A DNA stretch of 64,000 nt from Terrimesophilobacter mesophilus (GTDB taxonomy: Bacteria > Actinomycetota > Actinomycetes > Actinomycetales > Microbacteriaceae): NCBI RefSeq assembly GCF_014200375.1, contig NZ_JACHBP010000001.1, forward strand, positions 310,001-374,000. Reading direction: 5' to 3'. The notes beneath the pieces are model-generated. The model saw only the letters and a list, made by a program, of their open reading frames with translations. It ran no database searches and was not told the origin of the DNA. The position numbers were made by a program, and so were the translations under genes. This document shows positions 8,504 to 16,554 of the stretch, in pieces (position 1 is the first letter of the stretch; each line of letters starts with the position of its first letter).

Positions 8504-10431
8504 GTAGTACCTCCACCCAGGCCCCCGCCTCTGCACCGACGCAGATCAAGTGGTGGGTCAAGGGCGACTGGAACGGGCTCTTCGGGCTCGGAACGAACGT
8601 CCTGCTGAATGTGATCGTGCTCTCCGGCCTCTGTCTGGCCGTCGTGCACATGCCGGATGACGTCGTGTACGGTCGGGTGCTTCCCGCACTCGGCATCGCG
8701 CTTCCCCTCGGCAACATATGGTACGCGATCCTCGCCAGGCGACTTGCCCGGCGTGAGAACCGCTCGGACGTCGCGGCGCTGCCGTACGGCCCGTCGGTCC
8801 CCCACATGTTCATCGTCGTTCTCGTGGTCATGCTCCCCGTGTACATCCAGTCGAACGACCCGATCAAGGCATGGCGGGCAGGCCTTGCCTGGGCATTCAT
8901 CGTCGGATGCATCATCCTGCTCGGCGCGATCTTCGGCCCGTGGATCCGCAAGTGGACGCCGCGTGCCGCGATGCTCGGTGCACTCGCCGGTATCTCGCTG
9001 ACGTTCATCTCGATGAGCCCTGCCGCCCAGATGTGGGAGGCGCCCTGGATCGCCTTCGTCACCTTCGGCTTCATCCTCGTCGGATGGCTCGCATTCAAGA
9101 GGATGCCGCTCGGCATTCCGGTCGGACTCATCGCCGTCATCGCGGGGACCGTCATCGCCTGGATCGCCGTGCTTGCGGGATGGTCGAACATCCTGAAGCC
9201 GAGCGCCGTCGCGGAGTCGATCGCCACGCTCGGGCTGCATCTTCCGTTCCCGACGGGCGATGTCATCGGAGGCCTTCAGGACATCGCGCCATTGCTCGCC
9301 ACCGCCATCCCCCTCGGCATCTACAACTTCACTGAGGCGATGACGAACATCGAGTCGGCCGCAGCAGCAGGCGACCGTTACTCCGCTCGCCAGATCCTGA
9401 CCGCGGACGGTCTCGGCGCCATCGTCGGTTCCTTCCTCGGCTCGCCATTCCCCCCGGCCGTCTACATCGGCCACCCAGGGTGGAAGGCGGTCGGCGGTCG
9501 TATCGGCTACTCACTCGTCACGGGAATAGTGGTCGCCGTGGTGTGCTTCAGCGGCCTTGTGGGCCTGTTCCTCGGGATCTTCCCGATGCAGGCGCTCGTG
9601 CCGATCCTGCTGTACATCGGTCTCGTGATCGGTGCACAGGCGACGAGCGTGAGCGCACTTCGCTACGCACCGGCGATCATCCTCGCGATGCTGCCGAGCC
9701 TCGCACAGTGGGCATCCGGCCTGATCGACAATTCGCTCGGAGCCGCAGGCACGAACGCGGCGAAGGTCGGTTTCGACAACCTCGCCGGGAACGGCGTCAT
9801 CTACCAGGGCCTGCAGTTGTTCGGGTCAGGGGCAGTCCTCGTGGGCATCCTGCTCGGCGCGATCACGGTGTTCGTGATCGACCACAAGATGTACGCCGCG
9901 GCGATCACGTCGGGAATCTGTGCCGTGCTGTCGTTCTTCGGCCTGATCAACGCGGTCGCGGTCGGCGTCAACGCATCGCCGGGGGTCTCCCTGGGCTATG
10001 CGTTCTTGGCCATCCTGTTGCTGGGCTTCGGCTGGGCCGGCAGGAACGACAAGACGGTCACGCTGCAGGATGACCTGCTGTTCGTCAACGGAACACTCAT
10101 GCGCGGCCTCGGGTTGCACTCGAACCTCGACGGCGCAGAACTTGTGAAGGAGACCAGGACAGCTCCAAAGTATCGGATGCATGACATCGGCGGAGTTCAC
10201 CCGGGCATGTACGAGGTGGAATCGGACGGCGTCGCCGTCGAGGGCGAGCTCTACACCCTGCCAATCGACGTGCTCCTCCACGTCATCGAAGGAGAACCGG
10301 CTGGACTGCACCGCGGTGCGGTCGAACTGGAGGACGGGAGCGTCGTTCCCGGCATCCTCTACGACGAGGATCTCGCGAAGAAGCACCCAGAGATCAAGGA
10401 CGGTAGCTGGCGGAAACACACTTCCGCCTAG
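8500..10431 (+). CDS. NCS2/AzgA-type permease fused to allophanate-hydrolase C-terminal (GGCT-like) domain
   Basis: 643 residues. Residues about 20-525 form a polytopic purine/xanthine-type permease with roughly 12-14 hydrophobic segments (for example ALPYGPSVPHMF and the EAMTNIESAAAAGDRYS segment). Residues 527-643 (10078-10428) are a soluble domain: VNGTLMRG, TRTAPKYRM, GGVHPGMYEV, GELYTLP, VELEDGSVVPGILY. These match the C-terminal domain of allophanate hydrolase AtzF, which has a gamma-glutamylcyclotransferase-like fold. In Kluyveromyces allophanate hydrolase that domain is reported to act on the carboxycarbamate product. The reading frame is continuous with no internal start. Substrate import coupled to chemistry is inference. 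A terminator hairpin follows at once. Confidence 0.85.
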   Translation: MSSTSTQAPASAPTQIKWWVKGDWNGLFGLGTNVLLNVIVLSGLCLAVVHMPDDVVYGRVLPALGIALPLGNIWYAILARRLARRENRSDVAALPYGPSVPHMFIVVLVVMLPVYIQSNDPIKAWRAGLAWAFIVGCIILLGAIFGPWIRKWTPRAAMLGALAGISLTFISMSPAAQMWEAPWIAFVTFGFILVGWLAFKRMPLGIPVGLIAVIAGTVIAWIAVLAGWSNILKPSAVAESIATLGLHLPFPTGDVIGGLQDIAPLLATAIPLGIYNFTEAMTNIESAAAAGDRYSARQILTADGLGAIVGSFLGSPFPPAVYIGHPGWKAVGGRIGYSLVTGIVVAVVCFSGLVGLFLGIFPMQALVPILLYIGLVIGAQATSVSALRYAPAIILAMLPSLAQWASGLIDNSLGAAGTNAAKVGFDNLAGNGVIYQGLQLFGSGAVLVGILLGAITVFVIDHKMYAAAITSGICAVLSFFGLINAVAVGVNASPGVSLGYAFLAILLLGFGWAGRNDKTVTLQDDLLFVNGTLMRGLGLHSNLDGAELVKETRTAPKYRMHDIGGVHPGMYEVESDGVAVEGELYTLPIDVLLHVIEGEPAGLHRGAVELEDGSVVPGILYDEDLAKKHPEIKDGSWRKHTSA

Positions 10432-10439
10432 ACGCCGTG

Positions 10440-10470
10440 AGGGCGGCCCCGGGGAGTTCGGGGCCGCCCT
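10440..10470 (+). terminator. Rho-independent-type terminator of the ureide operon
   Basis: Perfect 12-bp inverted repeat (AGGGCGGCCCCG and its complement) with a 7-nt loop, 8 nt after the permease stop. The stem is very GC-rich and the following tract is only weakly T-rich, as is common in actinobacteria. Confidence 0.8.
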
Positions 10471-10495
10471 TCCGCGCTCCGGATACGATGCTTCC

Positions 10496-11296
10496 ATGAG
10501 CGCTTTGACTCTCGTCGTCTCGATCGGCATCGCGGTCAGCGCGTTCTGCTGGATCGCATCGCTCCTGACGAAGGACACATCGTGGGTGGACCGGATCTGG
10601 TCGATCGCCCCGGTCTGCTACGTGTGGGTGTTCGCCGCCCATGCCGGCCTCGCCGACGCACGTCTCACCGTGATGGCCGTGCTCGTCACACTCTGGGGTG
10701 CACGACTGACCTTCAACTTCGCGCGCAAAGGCGGATACTCCGGCACCGAGGACTACCGTTGGGCGGTCCTGCGCGGCCGGATGCGGCCCGCTGCGTTCCA
10801 GGCGTTCAACCTTTTCTTCATCGTGATCTTCCAGAACCTGCTGCTCGTGCTCATCACACTTCCCGCACTGACGACGCTGGAGCATCCCCGGCCGTTCGGG
10901 GTTCTGGATGCGATCGTCGCCATCCTCTTCCTCCTGTTCCTGGCCGGTGAGACGATCGCAGACCAGCAGCAGTGGAACTTCCACCGGCGCAAGGCAGAGC
11001 GCGCGGCGAAGGGCGAAGCTCCCGAAGCGCAGTTCCTGACGGGCGGACTCTTCCGCGTTTCACGGCATCCGAACTTCTTCTTCGAACAGGCCCAGTGGTG
11101 GATGATCGCGGTGTTCGGCATCCTCGCGCTCGGTGGAATCCCCTGGACGGTCATCGGCGCATTCCTGCTCTCGCTGTTGTTCATCGGATCCACCTTCTTC
11201 ACGGAGTCGATCACCCGATCGAAGCATCCGGAGTACGCGGAATACCAGGCGCGAGTCTCGCCGATCATTCCGTGGTTCCCCAGGGTCAGGGCCTAA
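10496..11296 (+). CDS. DUF1295 membrane protein, steroid 5-alpha-reductase-like fold
   Basis: 266 residues with about six hydrophobic segments. The C-terminal half has the DUF1295/ICMT-like signature: WNFHRRK, FLTGGLFRVSRHPNFFFEQAQWW, and near the end SKHPEYAEYQARVSPIIPWFP. Members are integral membrane proteins related to steroid 5-alpha reductases and isoprenylcysteine methyltransferases; most bacterial ones have no known substrate. It sits alone after the operon terminator and converges on tag, with the two stop codons overlapping. The start was taken at the ATG that begins the first hydrophobic helix. Function not assigned. Confidence 0.85.
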   Translation: MSALTLVVSIGIAVSAFCWIASLLTKDTSWVDRIWSIAPVCYVWVFAAHAGLADARLTVMAVLVTLWGARLTFNFARKGGYSGTEDYRWAVLRGRMRPAAFQAFNLFFIVIFQNLLLVLITLPALTTLEHPRPFGVLDAIVAILFLLFLAGETIADQQQWNFHRRKAERAAKGEAPEAQFLTGGLFRVSRHPNFFFEQAQWWMIAVFGILALGGIPWTVIGAFLLSLLFIGSTFFTESITRSKHPEYAEYQARVSPIIPWFPRVRA

Positions 11297-11889
11297 ACGC
11301 GCCCCGTCCACACGCCGGAACTTCCGCGGCGGTGGCTGCCCACCGGATGCGCGTCGACCATGCCGATCGCCTCCATGAGCGCATACATCGTCGTCGGCCC
11401 CACGAACACGAATCCGCGCTTTCTGAGCGCTTTGGAGAGAGCCAGCGACTCTGCCGACTGCGTGATGACGGGCTCCCCCGGACCCGGAACCGGCGTCGCG
11501 GACGGCTGGAACGACCAGATGAAGTCGACGAGGCCGACGTCCTCCCGCAGTTGGATGGTCGCCGCCGCGTTCGCGATCGTCGCCAGGATCTTGGCCCGGT
11601 TGCGCACGATGCCGGCGTCACCGAGCAGACGCTCGACGTCCTTCTCGGTGAAGGCGGCCACGGCATCCGGTTCGAACTCGGCGAACGCGATGCGGAACGC
11701 GGGCCGCTTGCGCAGGATCGTCGACCAGGAGAGGCCCGACTGGAACGCCTCCAGACTCAGTCGCTCGAACAGTCCGCGCTCGTCGCGCACCGGCATGCCC
11801 CACTCGATGTCGTAGTACTCGCGCAACATCGGATCCGAGGACGCCCAGACCGGCCTGGCCAGACCGTCGTCGCCCACCACGATCGTCAC
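11293..11889 (-). CDS. tag: DNA-3-methyladenine glycosylase I
   Basis: 198 residues from a GTG that overlaps the ogt stop (GTGA). The Tag signature is clear: ASSDPMLREYYDIEWG, the EAFQSGLSW segment with the catalytic-region glutamate, GDAGIVRNRAKILA and RKRGFVFVGPTTMYALMEAIGMVDAH. Tag excises 3-methyladenine from DNA. The zinc-snap residues of the E. coli enzyme (Cys4, His17, His175, Cys179) appear to be absent: the N-terminus reads ARPVWASSDP and the C-terminus VGSHRRGSSGVW. It is the last gene of an operon with ogt and an ECF sigma factor, a DNA-alkylation repair set. Confidence 0.92.
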   Translation of the reverse strand: MTIVVGDDGLARPVWASSDPMLREYYDIEWGMPVRDERGLFERLSLEAFQSGLSWSTILRKRPAFRIAFAEFEPDAVAAFTEKDVERLLGDAGIVRNRAKILATIANAAATIQLREDVGLVDFIWSFQPSATPVPGPGEPVITQSAESLALSKALRKRGFVFVGPTTMYALMEAIGMVDAHPVGSHRRGSSGVWTGRV

Positions 11890-12482
11890 GCCGCCGCCTC
11901 CATGGCCAGAAGCGCGCGCTTCGCATCGAGTCCGCCGAGATACCCTCCGAGCGAACCATCGGAGCGCAGAACGCGGTGACAGGGCACGATGACCGGCAAC
12001 GGGTTCGTGGCACACGCCGACCCCACCGCCCGTACCGCCCTGGGGCTGCCCGCCGCACTCGCGACTTCGCTGTAGCTCTCGGTATGCCCGTAGGCGATCG
12101 AGCGCAGATGATCGAGCACCGTGAGGCGGAACCCGCCAGAGAGGCTGAAGTCGAGGGGCAGGTCGAAGCTGGTCCGACGGCCGGCGAAGTATTCGTCGAG
12201 CTCCCTCGCCGCGGCGTCCAGCCGAGCCGGGGCGAGCAGGATGCGCGGACTCAGCCGCGTCGAGAGGACATCCAGGACCGCCTCGTGGTCCTCGCCCTCG
12301 AACGCCACCCGCACGATGCCCTTCTGCGTGGCGGCGAGGAGAAGCGCGCCGACGGGCGAGTCGACGGTGCGGTAGGCGACATCCAGCAGTTCGTCACGGG
12401 TTGCTGCGGCTGCGAGGGCGGTGTGCAGTTCGTCGAGGTGGTCGGAATCGACCCGGGAGAGGTCGTCGAGGATCGTGGTCAT
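11886..12482 (-). CDS. ogt: Methylated-DNA-protein-cysteine methyltransferase
   Basis: 198 residues. The C-terminal domain has the suicide-cysteine motif VIVPCHRVLRSDGSLGGYLGG, with SYSEVASAAGSPRAVRAVGSA upstream (the DNA-binding helix and conserved arginine). The enzyme moves alkyl groups from O6-alkylguanine onto its cysteine. The N-terminus is longer than usual, with about 35 acidic, helical residues before the TVDSPVGALLLAAT strand. The ATG overlaps the sigma-factor stop by ATGA, and the stop overlaps tag, so the three genes are translationally coupled. Confidence 0.94.
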   Translation of the reverse strand: MTTILDDLSRVDSDHLDELHTALAAAATRDELLDVAYRTVDSPVGALLLAATQKGIVRVAFEGEDHEAVLDVLSTRLSPRILLAPARLDAAARELDEYFAGRRTSFDLPLDFSLSGGFRLTVLDHLRSIAYGHTESYSEVASAAGSPRAVRAVGSACATNPLPVIVPCHRVLRSDGSLGGYLGGLDAKRALLAMEAAA

Positions 12483-12964
12483 GATGTGCTCCGTTCGTGA
12501 GTGGGCCGGTAGACCATTCGAAGTGCGGCGATTCCGTCGGAGGCGGCGCGTCGCACCGACTCCACGGAGCCTCCGATGAGTTCGGCGGTAATGGCGTGGG
12601 GCATACCGCCGAGGTAGTGGTAGGCCAAGGCGAGCCGCTGCCGGTCCGGCAGCGCCGCAACGGCCGACCACAGTTCCCGGCCGTCGTCATCCGGAATGCC
12701 GATCCTGCTCTGGGCGTCCGGCAGGTCGCCGACCGGCAAAGGGGCCCGTGACCGCCCGCGAAGGACGTCGATGGCCTTGCGATGGGCGATCGTCACGAGC
12801 CATGCCCCAACGTCCGAATCCGGTCGCAGGTCCGGGTAGGCCCGGAGCGCAGCCAGGAACGTCTCAGACCACGCATCGTCCGCATCGATCGGGCCGACCA
12901 CCGCTCGGCACACGCGCAACACCCGCGCACCATGCTCTGCGACGATCGACTCGAACGGTCTCAT
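12479..12964 (-). CDS. ECF-type RNA polymerase sigma factor
   Basis: 161 residues. Region 2 is seen near the N-terminus (IDADDAWSETFLAALRAYPDL, then VGAWLVTIAHRKAIDVLRGR). Region 4 is AALPDRQRLALAYHYLGGMPHAITAELIGGSVESVRRAASDGIAALR in the C-terminal half. No anti-sigma gene is adjacent. It heads an overlapping operon with ogt and tag, so it may drive an alkylation-damage regulon in the way Ada does elsewhere; that is inference from context. Region 4 has the unusual GGMPHAITAELIGG, somewhat divergent from typical YAEIAEALG. The ATG at 12964 has no obvious Shine-Dalgarno. Confidence 0.9.
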   Translation of the reverse strand: MRPFESIVAEHGARVLRVCRAVVGPIDADDAWSETFLAALRAYPDLRPDSDVGAWLVTIAHRKAIDVLRGRSRAPLPVGDLPDAQSRIGIPDDDGRELWSAVAALPDRQRLALAYHYLGGMPHAITAELIGGSVESVRRAASDGIAALRMVYRPTHERSTS

Positions 12965-13033
12965 AATCGGCTAACGGCGCCCGGGCTGGAAACGTGAGGT
13001 CGCCGCGGCACGAATGTCGCCCGGCGCATCCGA

Positions 13034-14488
13034 TCACACCTCCGAGACGAGCGTCCGCGTCGGAAAGACCTGCGGGTGCGTGGCAGCCATGTGCTCGAGG
13101 ACCCGGACGACCTGGCTGCTGTACCCGTATTCGTTGTCGTACCAGACGTAGAGCACCAGGTTCGTCCCCGAGCTGATGGTCGCGAGTCCGTCGACGATTC
13201 CCGCGCGATGGGAGCCCACGAAATCCGAGGAGACGACTTCCGGCGAGTCGATGAAATCGATCTGCTGCTGCAGCGCGGAGTCGAGCGAGAGCCCGCGAAG
13301 GTAGGAGTTGACCTCCGTGACGGGTGCCTCGCGGTCGAGGTTCAGGTTCAGGATGGCCATGGACACATTGGGCGTCGGCACGCGGATGGCGTTCCCGGTG
13401 AGCTTCCCGGCGAGCTCCGGGATGGCCTTCGCGACGGCCTGGGCGGCACCGGTCTCGGTGATGACCATGTTCATGGGGGCGGATCGGCCGCGGCGGTTCC
13501 CCTTGTGGAAATTGTCGGTAAGGTTCTGGTCGTTCGTGTACGAGTGCACGGTCTCGACGTGTCCGTGGGCTATCCCGTACTTGTCCTGGATCGCCTTGAG
13601 CACCGGAACGATGGCGTTCGTGGTGCAGGATGCGGCCGAGATGATCTCATCGGCCTGGGTGACGGTGTCGTGATTGATCCCGTGCACGATGTTCTTGACG
13701 TCGCCCTTGCCCGGGGCGGTCAGCAGGACGCGGGAGACGCCCTTGCTCTTCAGGTGCTGGCCGAGGCCGTCCCTGTCGCGCCATCGACCGGTGTTGTCCA
13801 CGACGATCGCGTCGTGAATCCCGTACTTCTCGTAGTCCACGGTCGACGGGTCGTCGGAATAGATGAACTGGATGAGGGTTCCGTTGGCAAGGATCGTGTT
13901 GTTCTCGAGATCCACCGTGATGGTCCCGTCGAAGGGCCCGTGGATCGAGTCGCGGCGCAACAGGCTCGCACGCTTCATGAGGTCGTCCTCAGAGCCCTTC
14001 CGCACGACGACGGCGCGCAACCGAAGGCCCTCCCCGTTTCCCGCGTGCGCGATGAGGATGCGGGCGAGCAGGCGCCCGATCCGCCCGAACCCATAGAGCA
14101 CGACATCCGTTCGCGCCCCCTGTCCGGGTTCCTGGTTCACCGCGGGGGCGAGTTCGTCCCTGAGGAATGCGTCGAGCTCGCGGTCGTCGTCCCGATACCG
14201 CACGACGAGTTTGGCGAGATCGACGGATGCCGACGAAGGCGCCAGGGCGGAGAGCGCCTCGAGCATCGGGAAGGTCTCCTCGATCGGCAGGTCCGTCTCG
14301 TTGATCTTGCGCGCGAACCGATGGGCCTTGAGGATGTCCACCGGGGACTGGTTGATGAGCCGCCGACCGTAGATCGAGGTGACGACGCCGTGTTCCCGGT
14401 AGAGCTTTCCGATGAGCGGGATCATCGCCTCAGCGAGAGCCTGCCGGGAGTTCCACCTGTCGTGTTCTGTCGTGAGGTTTTGAGTCAC
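13034..14488 (-). CDS. gap: Glyceraldehyde-3-phosphate dehydrogenase, long type
   Basis: 484 residues. The NAD(P)-binding motif YGFGRIGRLLARILI starts near residue 130. The catalytic cysteine lies in SAASCTTNAIVPVLK, with the conserved histidine nearby, and VRVPTPN-like IRVPTPNVSMAIL and WYDNEYGYSSQVVR follow. About 120 extra N-terminal residues set it apart from the common 335-aa enzyme and match the 480-aa class that includes C. glutamicum GapB, which works mainly in gluconeogenesis. Cofactor preference cannot be read with certainty. The GTG start lies 6 nt after a TAGAAT box, suggesting leaderless translation. Confidence 0.93.
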   Translation of the reverse strand: MTQNLTTEHDRWNSRQALAEAMIPLIGKLYREHGVVTSIYGRRLINQSPVDILKAHRFARKINETDLPIEETFPMLEALSALAPSSASVDLAKLVVRYRDDDRELDAFLRDELAPAVNQEPGQGARTDVVLYGFGRIGRLLARILIAHAGNGEGLRLRAVVVRKGSEDDLMKRASLLRRDSIHGPFDGTITVDLENNTILANGTLIQFIYSDDPSTVDYEKYGIHDAIVVDNTGRWRDRDGLGQHLKSKGVSRVLLTAPGKGDVKNIVHGINHDTVTQADEIISAASCTTNAIVPVLKAIQDKYGIAHGHVETVHSYTNDQNLTDNFHKGNRRGRSAPMNMVITETGAAQAVAKAIPELAGKLTGNAIRVPTPNVSMAILNLNLDREAPVTEVNSYLRGLSLDSALQQQIDFIDSPEVVSSDFVGSHRAGIVDGLATISSGTNLVLYVWYDNEYGYSSQVVRVLEHMAATHPQVFPTRTLVSEV

Positions 14489-14494
14489 GACCTG

Positions 14495-14500
14495 ATTCTA
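14495..14500 (-). promoter_or_regulatory. -10 box of gap, leaderless type
   Basis: TAGAAT on the minus strand with 6 nt to the gap GTG, so transcription would start at or next to the start codon. No clear -35. Confidence 0.5.
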
Positions 14501-14523
14501 TCGAGCCGTCTCGAGCGGGTCGC

Positions 14524-15441
14524 TCACACGAAGCGGATGCTGTGCTGCAGCCTGCTTCGAACGTCGAAGACGTCCTCGATGCTGAGCCTCTGCCCTCCCA
14601 GCCCATCGCGCAGGACCATGGGCAGGAGCGAACGCCGCACGATGGCTGCGTCGTTCTTCCTGCCGATGCGGGTGATCGGCTCGGTGATGGCGTCATCGGG
14701 CACGACGACGAGCGTCGCGGTGAGGCGAACTCTCGCGGTGCGCCCCAGCGACCGAGCCGCCCTGGCCAGCGAGCGGACCGGCTGGTCGCCGGCCGGGATC
14801 CCGTCACCGACGAGCTCGCCCCGCACGAGGCGCACGTCGCTCCCCCAGTCCGCCGAACTGACGGCGAAGAGCCCTGCGGGCCCCAGGATGACATGGTCGA
14901 GGGTGCCGCGCTGTGTCGCAACAGCGCTCCAGATCGTATAACCGATACCGAGACCGGACACGGCACGTGCGGTCGACTCCTGTGCGAGGGCATCCGCGAG
15001 AAGGCGTCGGATCTCCCTGGGCGCCGACCGGACGAGTGCTTCATCGTACGGGTCTGCCAGTTCGGCCCCACGGCCGGCCCACTCCCGCATGAGGACGAGG
15101 AATCGCTCCCGTGCGTGTCCACCAGGGTGTCCATACGACCGGGCCTTGACCGCAGACCCCGAGCCGGGCGAACGCCTGGGAACCGAGGGAGCCTCGCCAC
15201 CATCGTTCGAGCGCGAGACTCCCGACGACTGGTGTCCCGAGTCCCACTTCCGGCGCGACTCCGCATCGCCGATGCGCGCCCACGCCTGCTGGACGGCATT
15301 GAAGCGGGCAGGGTCGCCCGCGGTGTCCGGATGGGTCTGCCTCAGAAGCCGTCGGTACGCGCGCCGCAAGTCCGCCTGGCTGGCCTGTGCTGCGACGCCG
15401 AGGACCTCGTACGGCGTCGGCGCGGCGGGGCTGTCTGTCAT
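14524..15441 (-). CDS. J-domain protein with NERD-like C-terminal domain
   Basis: 305 residues. The N-terminal J domain (about 10-70) has YEVLGVAAQASQADLRRAYR and the HPD tripeptide in RQTHPDTAGD, which would stimulate DnaK. A poorly conserved linker follows. The C-terminal part (about 160-290) reads ARAVSGLGIGYTIWSAV, GTLDHVILGPAGLFAVSS and TATLVVVP, which resembles a nuclease-related NERD fold. The combination suggests chaperone recruitment to a nucleic-acid-linked task, which is inference. It is not the housekeeping DnaJ: there is no G/F region and no zinc domain. It stands alone between gap and a VOC protein. Confidence 0.75.
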   Translation of the reverse strand: MTDSPAAPTPYEVLGVAAQASQADLRRAYRRLLRQTHPDTAGDPARFNAVQQAWARIGDAESRRKWDSGHQSSGVSRSNDGGEAPSVPRRSPGSGSAVKARSYGHPGGHARERFLVLMREWAGRGAELADPYDEALVRSAPREIRRLLADALAQESTARAVSGLGIGYTIWSAVATQRGTLDHVILGPAGLFAVSSADWGSDVRLVRGELVGDGIPAGDQPVRSLARAARSLGRTARVRLTATLVVVPDDAITEPITRIGRKNDAAIVRRSLLPMVLRDGLGGQRLSIEDVFDVRSRLQHSIRFV

Positions 15442-15541
15442 CCGGAATCGGGGTTTCTGGTGGGCGGTGCGCTCGCGCGCTTCTCCCTACGACGATAACC
15501 GAATCGGCGTCGGGTCGTCAGCGGGATGCCCGCGACGCTGC

Positions 15542-15931
15542 TCAGTCGGACAGCACCGAGAGCACGTTGCCCGCAGGGTCGCGAAACCAGGCGATGTCGG
15601 GGCCGTAGCCTGCGGCCCTGCCCCTGGCGATGCCCTTCTCATCCGTGTTGAAGTCGGGGTCGCGATAGATCTTGGTCGTGACCCCGGCCGCATTGAGCTC
15701 GTCGACGGCAGCGTCGATGTCGGTGACGACGAAATTGAGGATCGTGAACGTGGCCAGTTCGTGATTCTCTTTCGGGTAGACGAACACCTCGTGTCCGCCG
15801 GGAAGCGTGACCTGCAGGGCACCCATCCCTCCCTCCTTGACGTCAAGACCGAGAACGCCTCCGTAAAAGGTCTTGGCCGCGGCCAGGTCGTCGACGCTGA
15901 ATCCGCTGAATGCATGGACTGTCGTGAGCAC
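15542..15931 (-). CDS. VOC-family (glyoxalase/bleomycin-resistance fold) protein
   Basis: 129 residues, one complete vicinal-oxygen-chelate module. It has paired beta-alpha-beta-beta-beta units: [22 protein letters not shown] at the start, then [21 protein letters not shown], and a C-terminal [18 protein letters not shown] strand with the usual acidic metal ligand region. Substrate unknown; many such proteins are small-molecule isomerases or resistance proteins. It lies 15 bp downstream of the DUF1697 gene on the same strand. Confidence 0.85.
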   Translation of the reverse strand: MLTTVHAFSGFSVDDLAAAKTFYGGVLGLDVKEGGMGALQVTLPGGHEVFVYPKENHELATFTILNFVVTDIDAAVDELNAAGVTTKIYRDPDFNTDEKGIARGRAAGYGPDIAWFRDPAGNVLSVLSD

Positions 15932-15946
15932 TGTCTTCTCCTTTGT

Positions 15947-16498
15947 TCAGACCGTCACGAGCTTCTCGACGGTACGAAGGTTGCGGGTCGTGACGTGAGG
16001 CTTGTACTTCTGTTTCGCCAGGAGACCGGCGAAGGGCGTGTCGAGCGAAGAGCCTTTGGGTACGCGCCAGTAGAGCACGCCGTCTCCCAGAAGCACCGCC
16101 TCGACGCTGGATCGCGCTTCACCGGATGCCGTGAGCAGCTCGTCGAGGACGTCCTGGCTGGAGGAGAACACCACGTAGGGGTGCTCGATGTCATCCCGTC
16201 GCGCAAACGGGTAGGCGTCGGCGATCCGTCGCACCTCTTCTCTCGTCCGCAGCACGATCCAGGCGTCGTAGCCGAATGCCCGCTCGAGGACTGCCTCGAT
16301 CTGCAGTTTGAGCGCCGAGAGGTCCGCTTCGGCACCGGCGAGCTCGAAGCCGACATTGCCGCTTGCGAGAACCGTTCGAACATTGCGAAACCCGGCCTCG
16401 ACGAAGGCGGCGGACAGGGCAGCACTCTTCACGGTGATCCCACCGACGTTGACGCCGCGCAGCAGTGCGATGAACCGTTCGGGAGCATCCGTGGCCAT
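15947..16498 (-). CDS. DUF1697 protein
   Basis: 183 residues beginning RFIALLRGVNVGG after a short leader, the hallmark of DUF1697. Other family stretches are FRNVRTVLASGNVGFE, GYDAWIVLRTREEV and the C-terminal VTTRNLRTVEKLV. The family is common in bacteria, has a ferredoxin-like fold and no known biochemical role. It probably shares a transcript with the VOC gene that follows. The next gene on the same strand (16555) is separated by 56 bp. Confidence 0.88.
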   Translation of the reverse strand: MATDAPERFIALLRGVNVGGITVKSAALSAAFVEAGFRNVRTVLASGNVGFELAGAEADLSALKLQIEAVLERAFGYDAWIVLRTREEVRRIADAYPFARRDDIEHPYVVFSSSQDVLDELLTASGEARSSVEAVLLGDGVLYWRVPKGSSLDTPFAGLLAKQKYKPHVTTRNLRTVEKLVTV

Positions 16499-16554
16499 TC
16501 CGCAATCCTACGGCGGCGACCTCCGCCGGGATATGGCGGAGCCTCCCGGGAACG

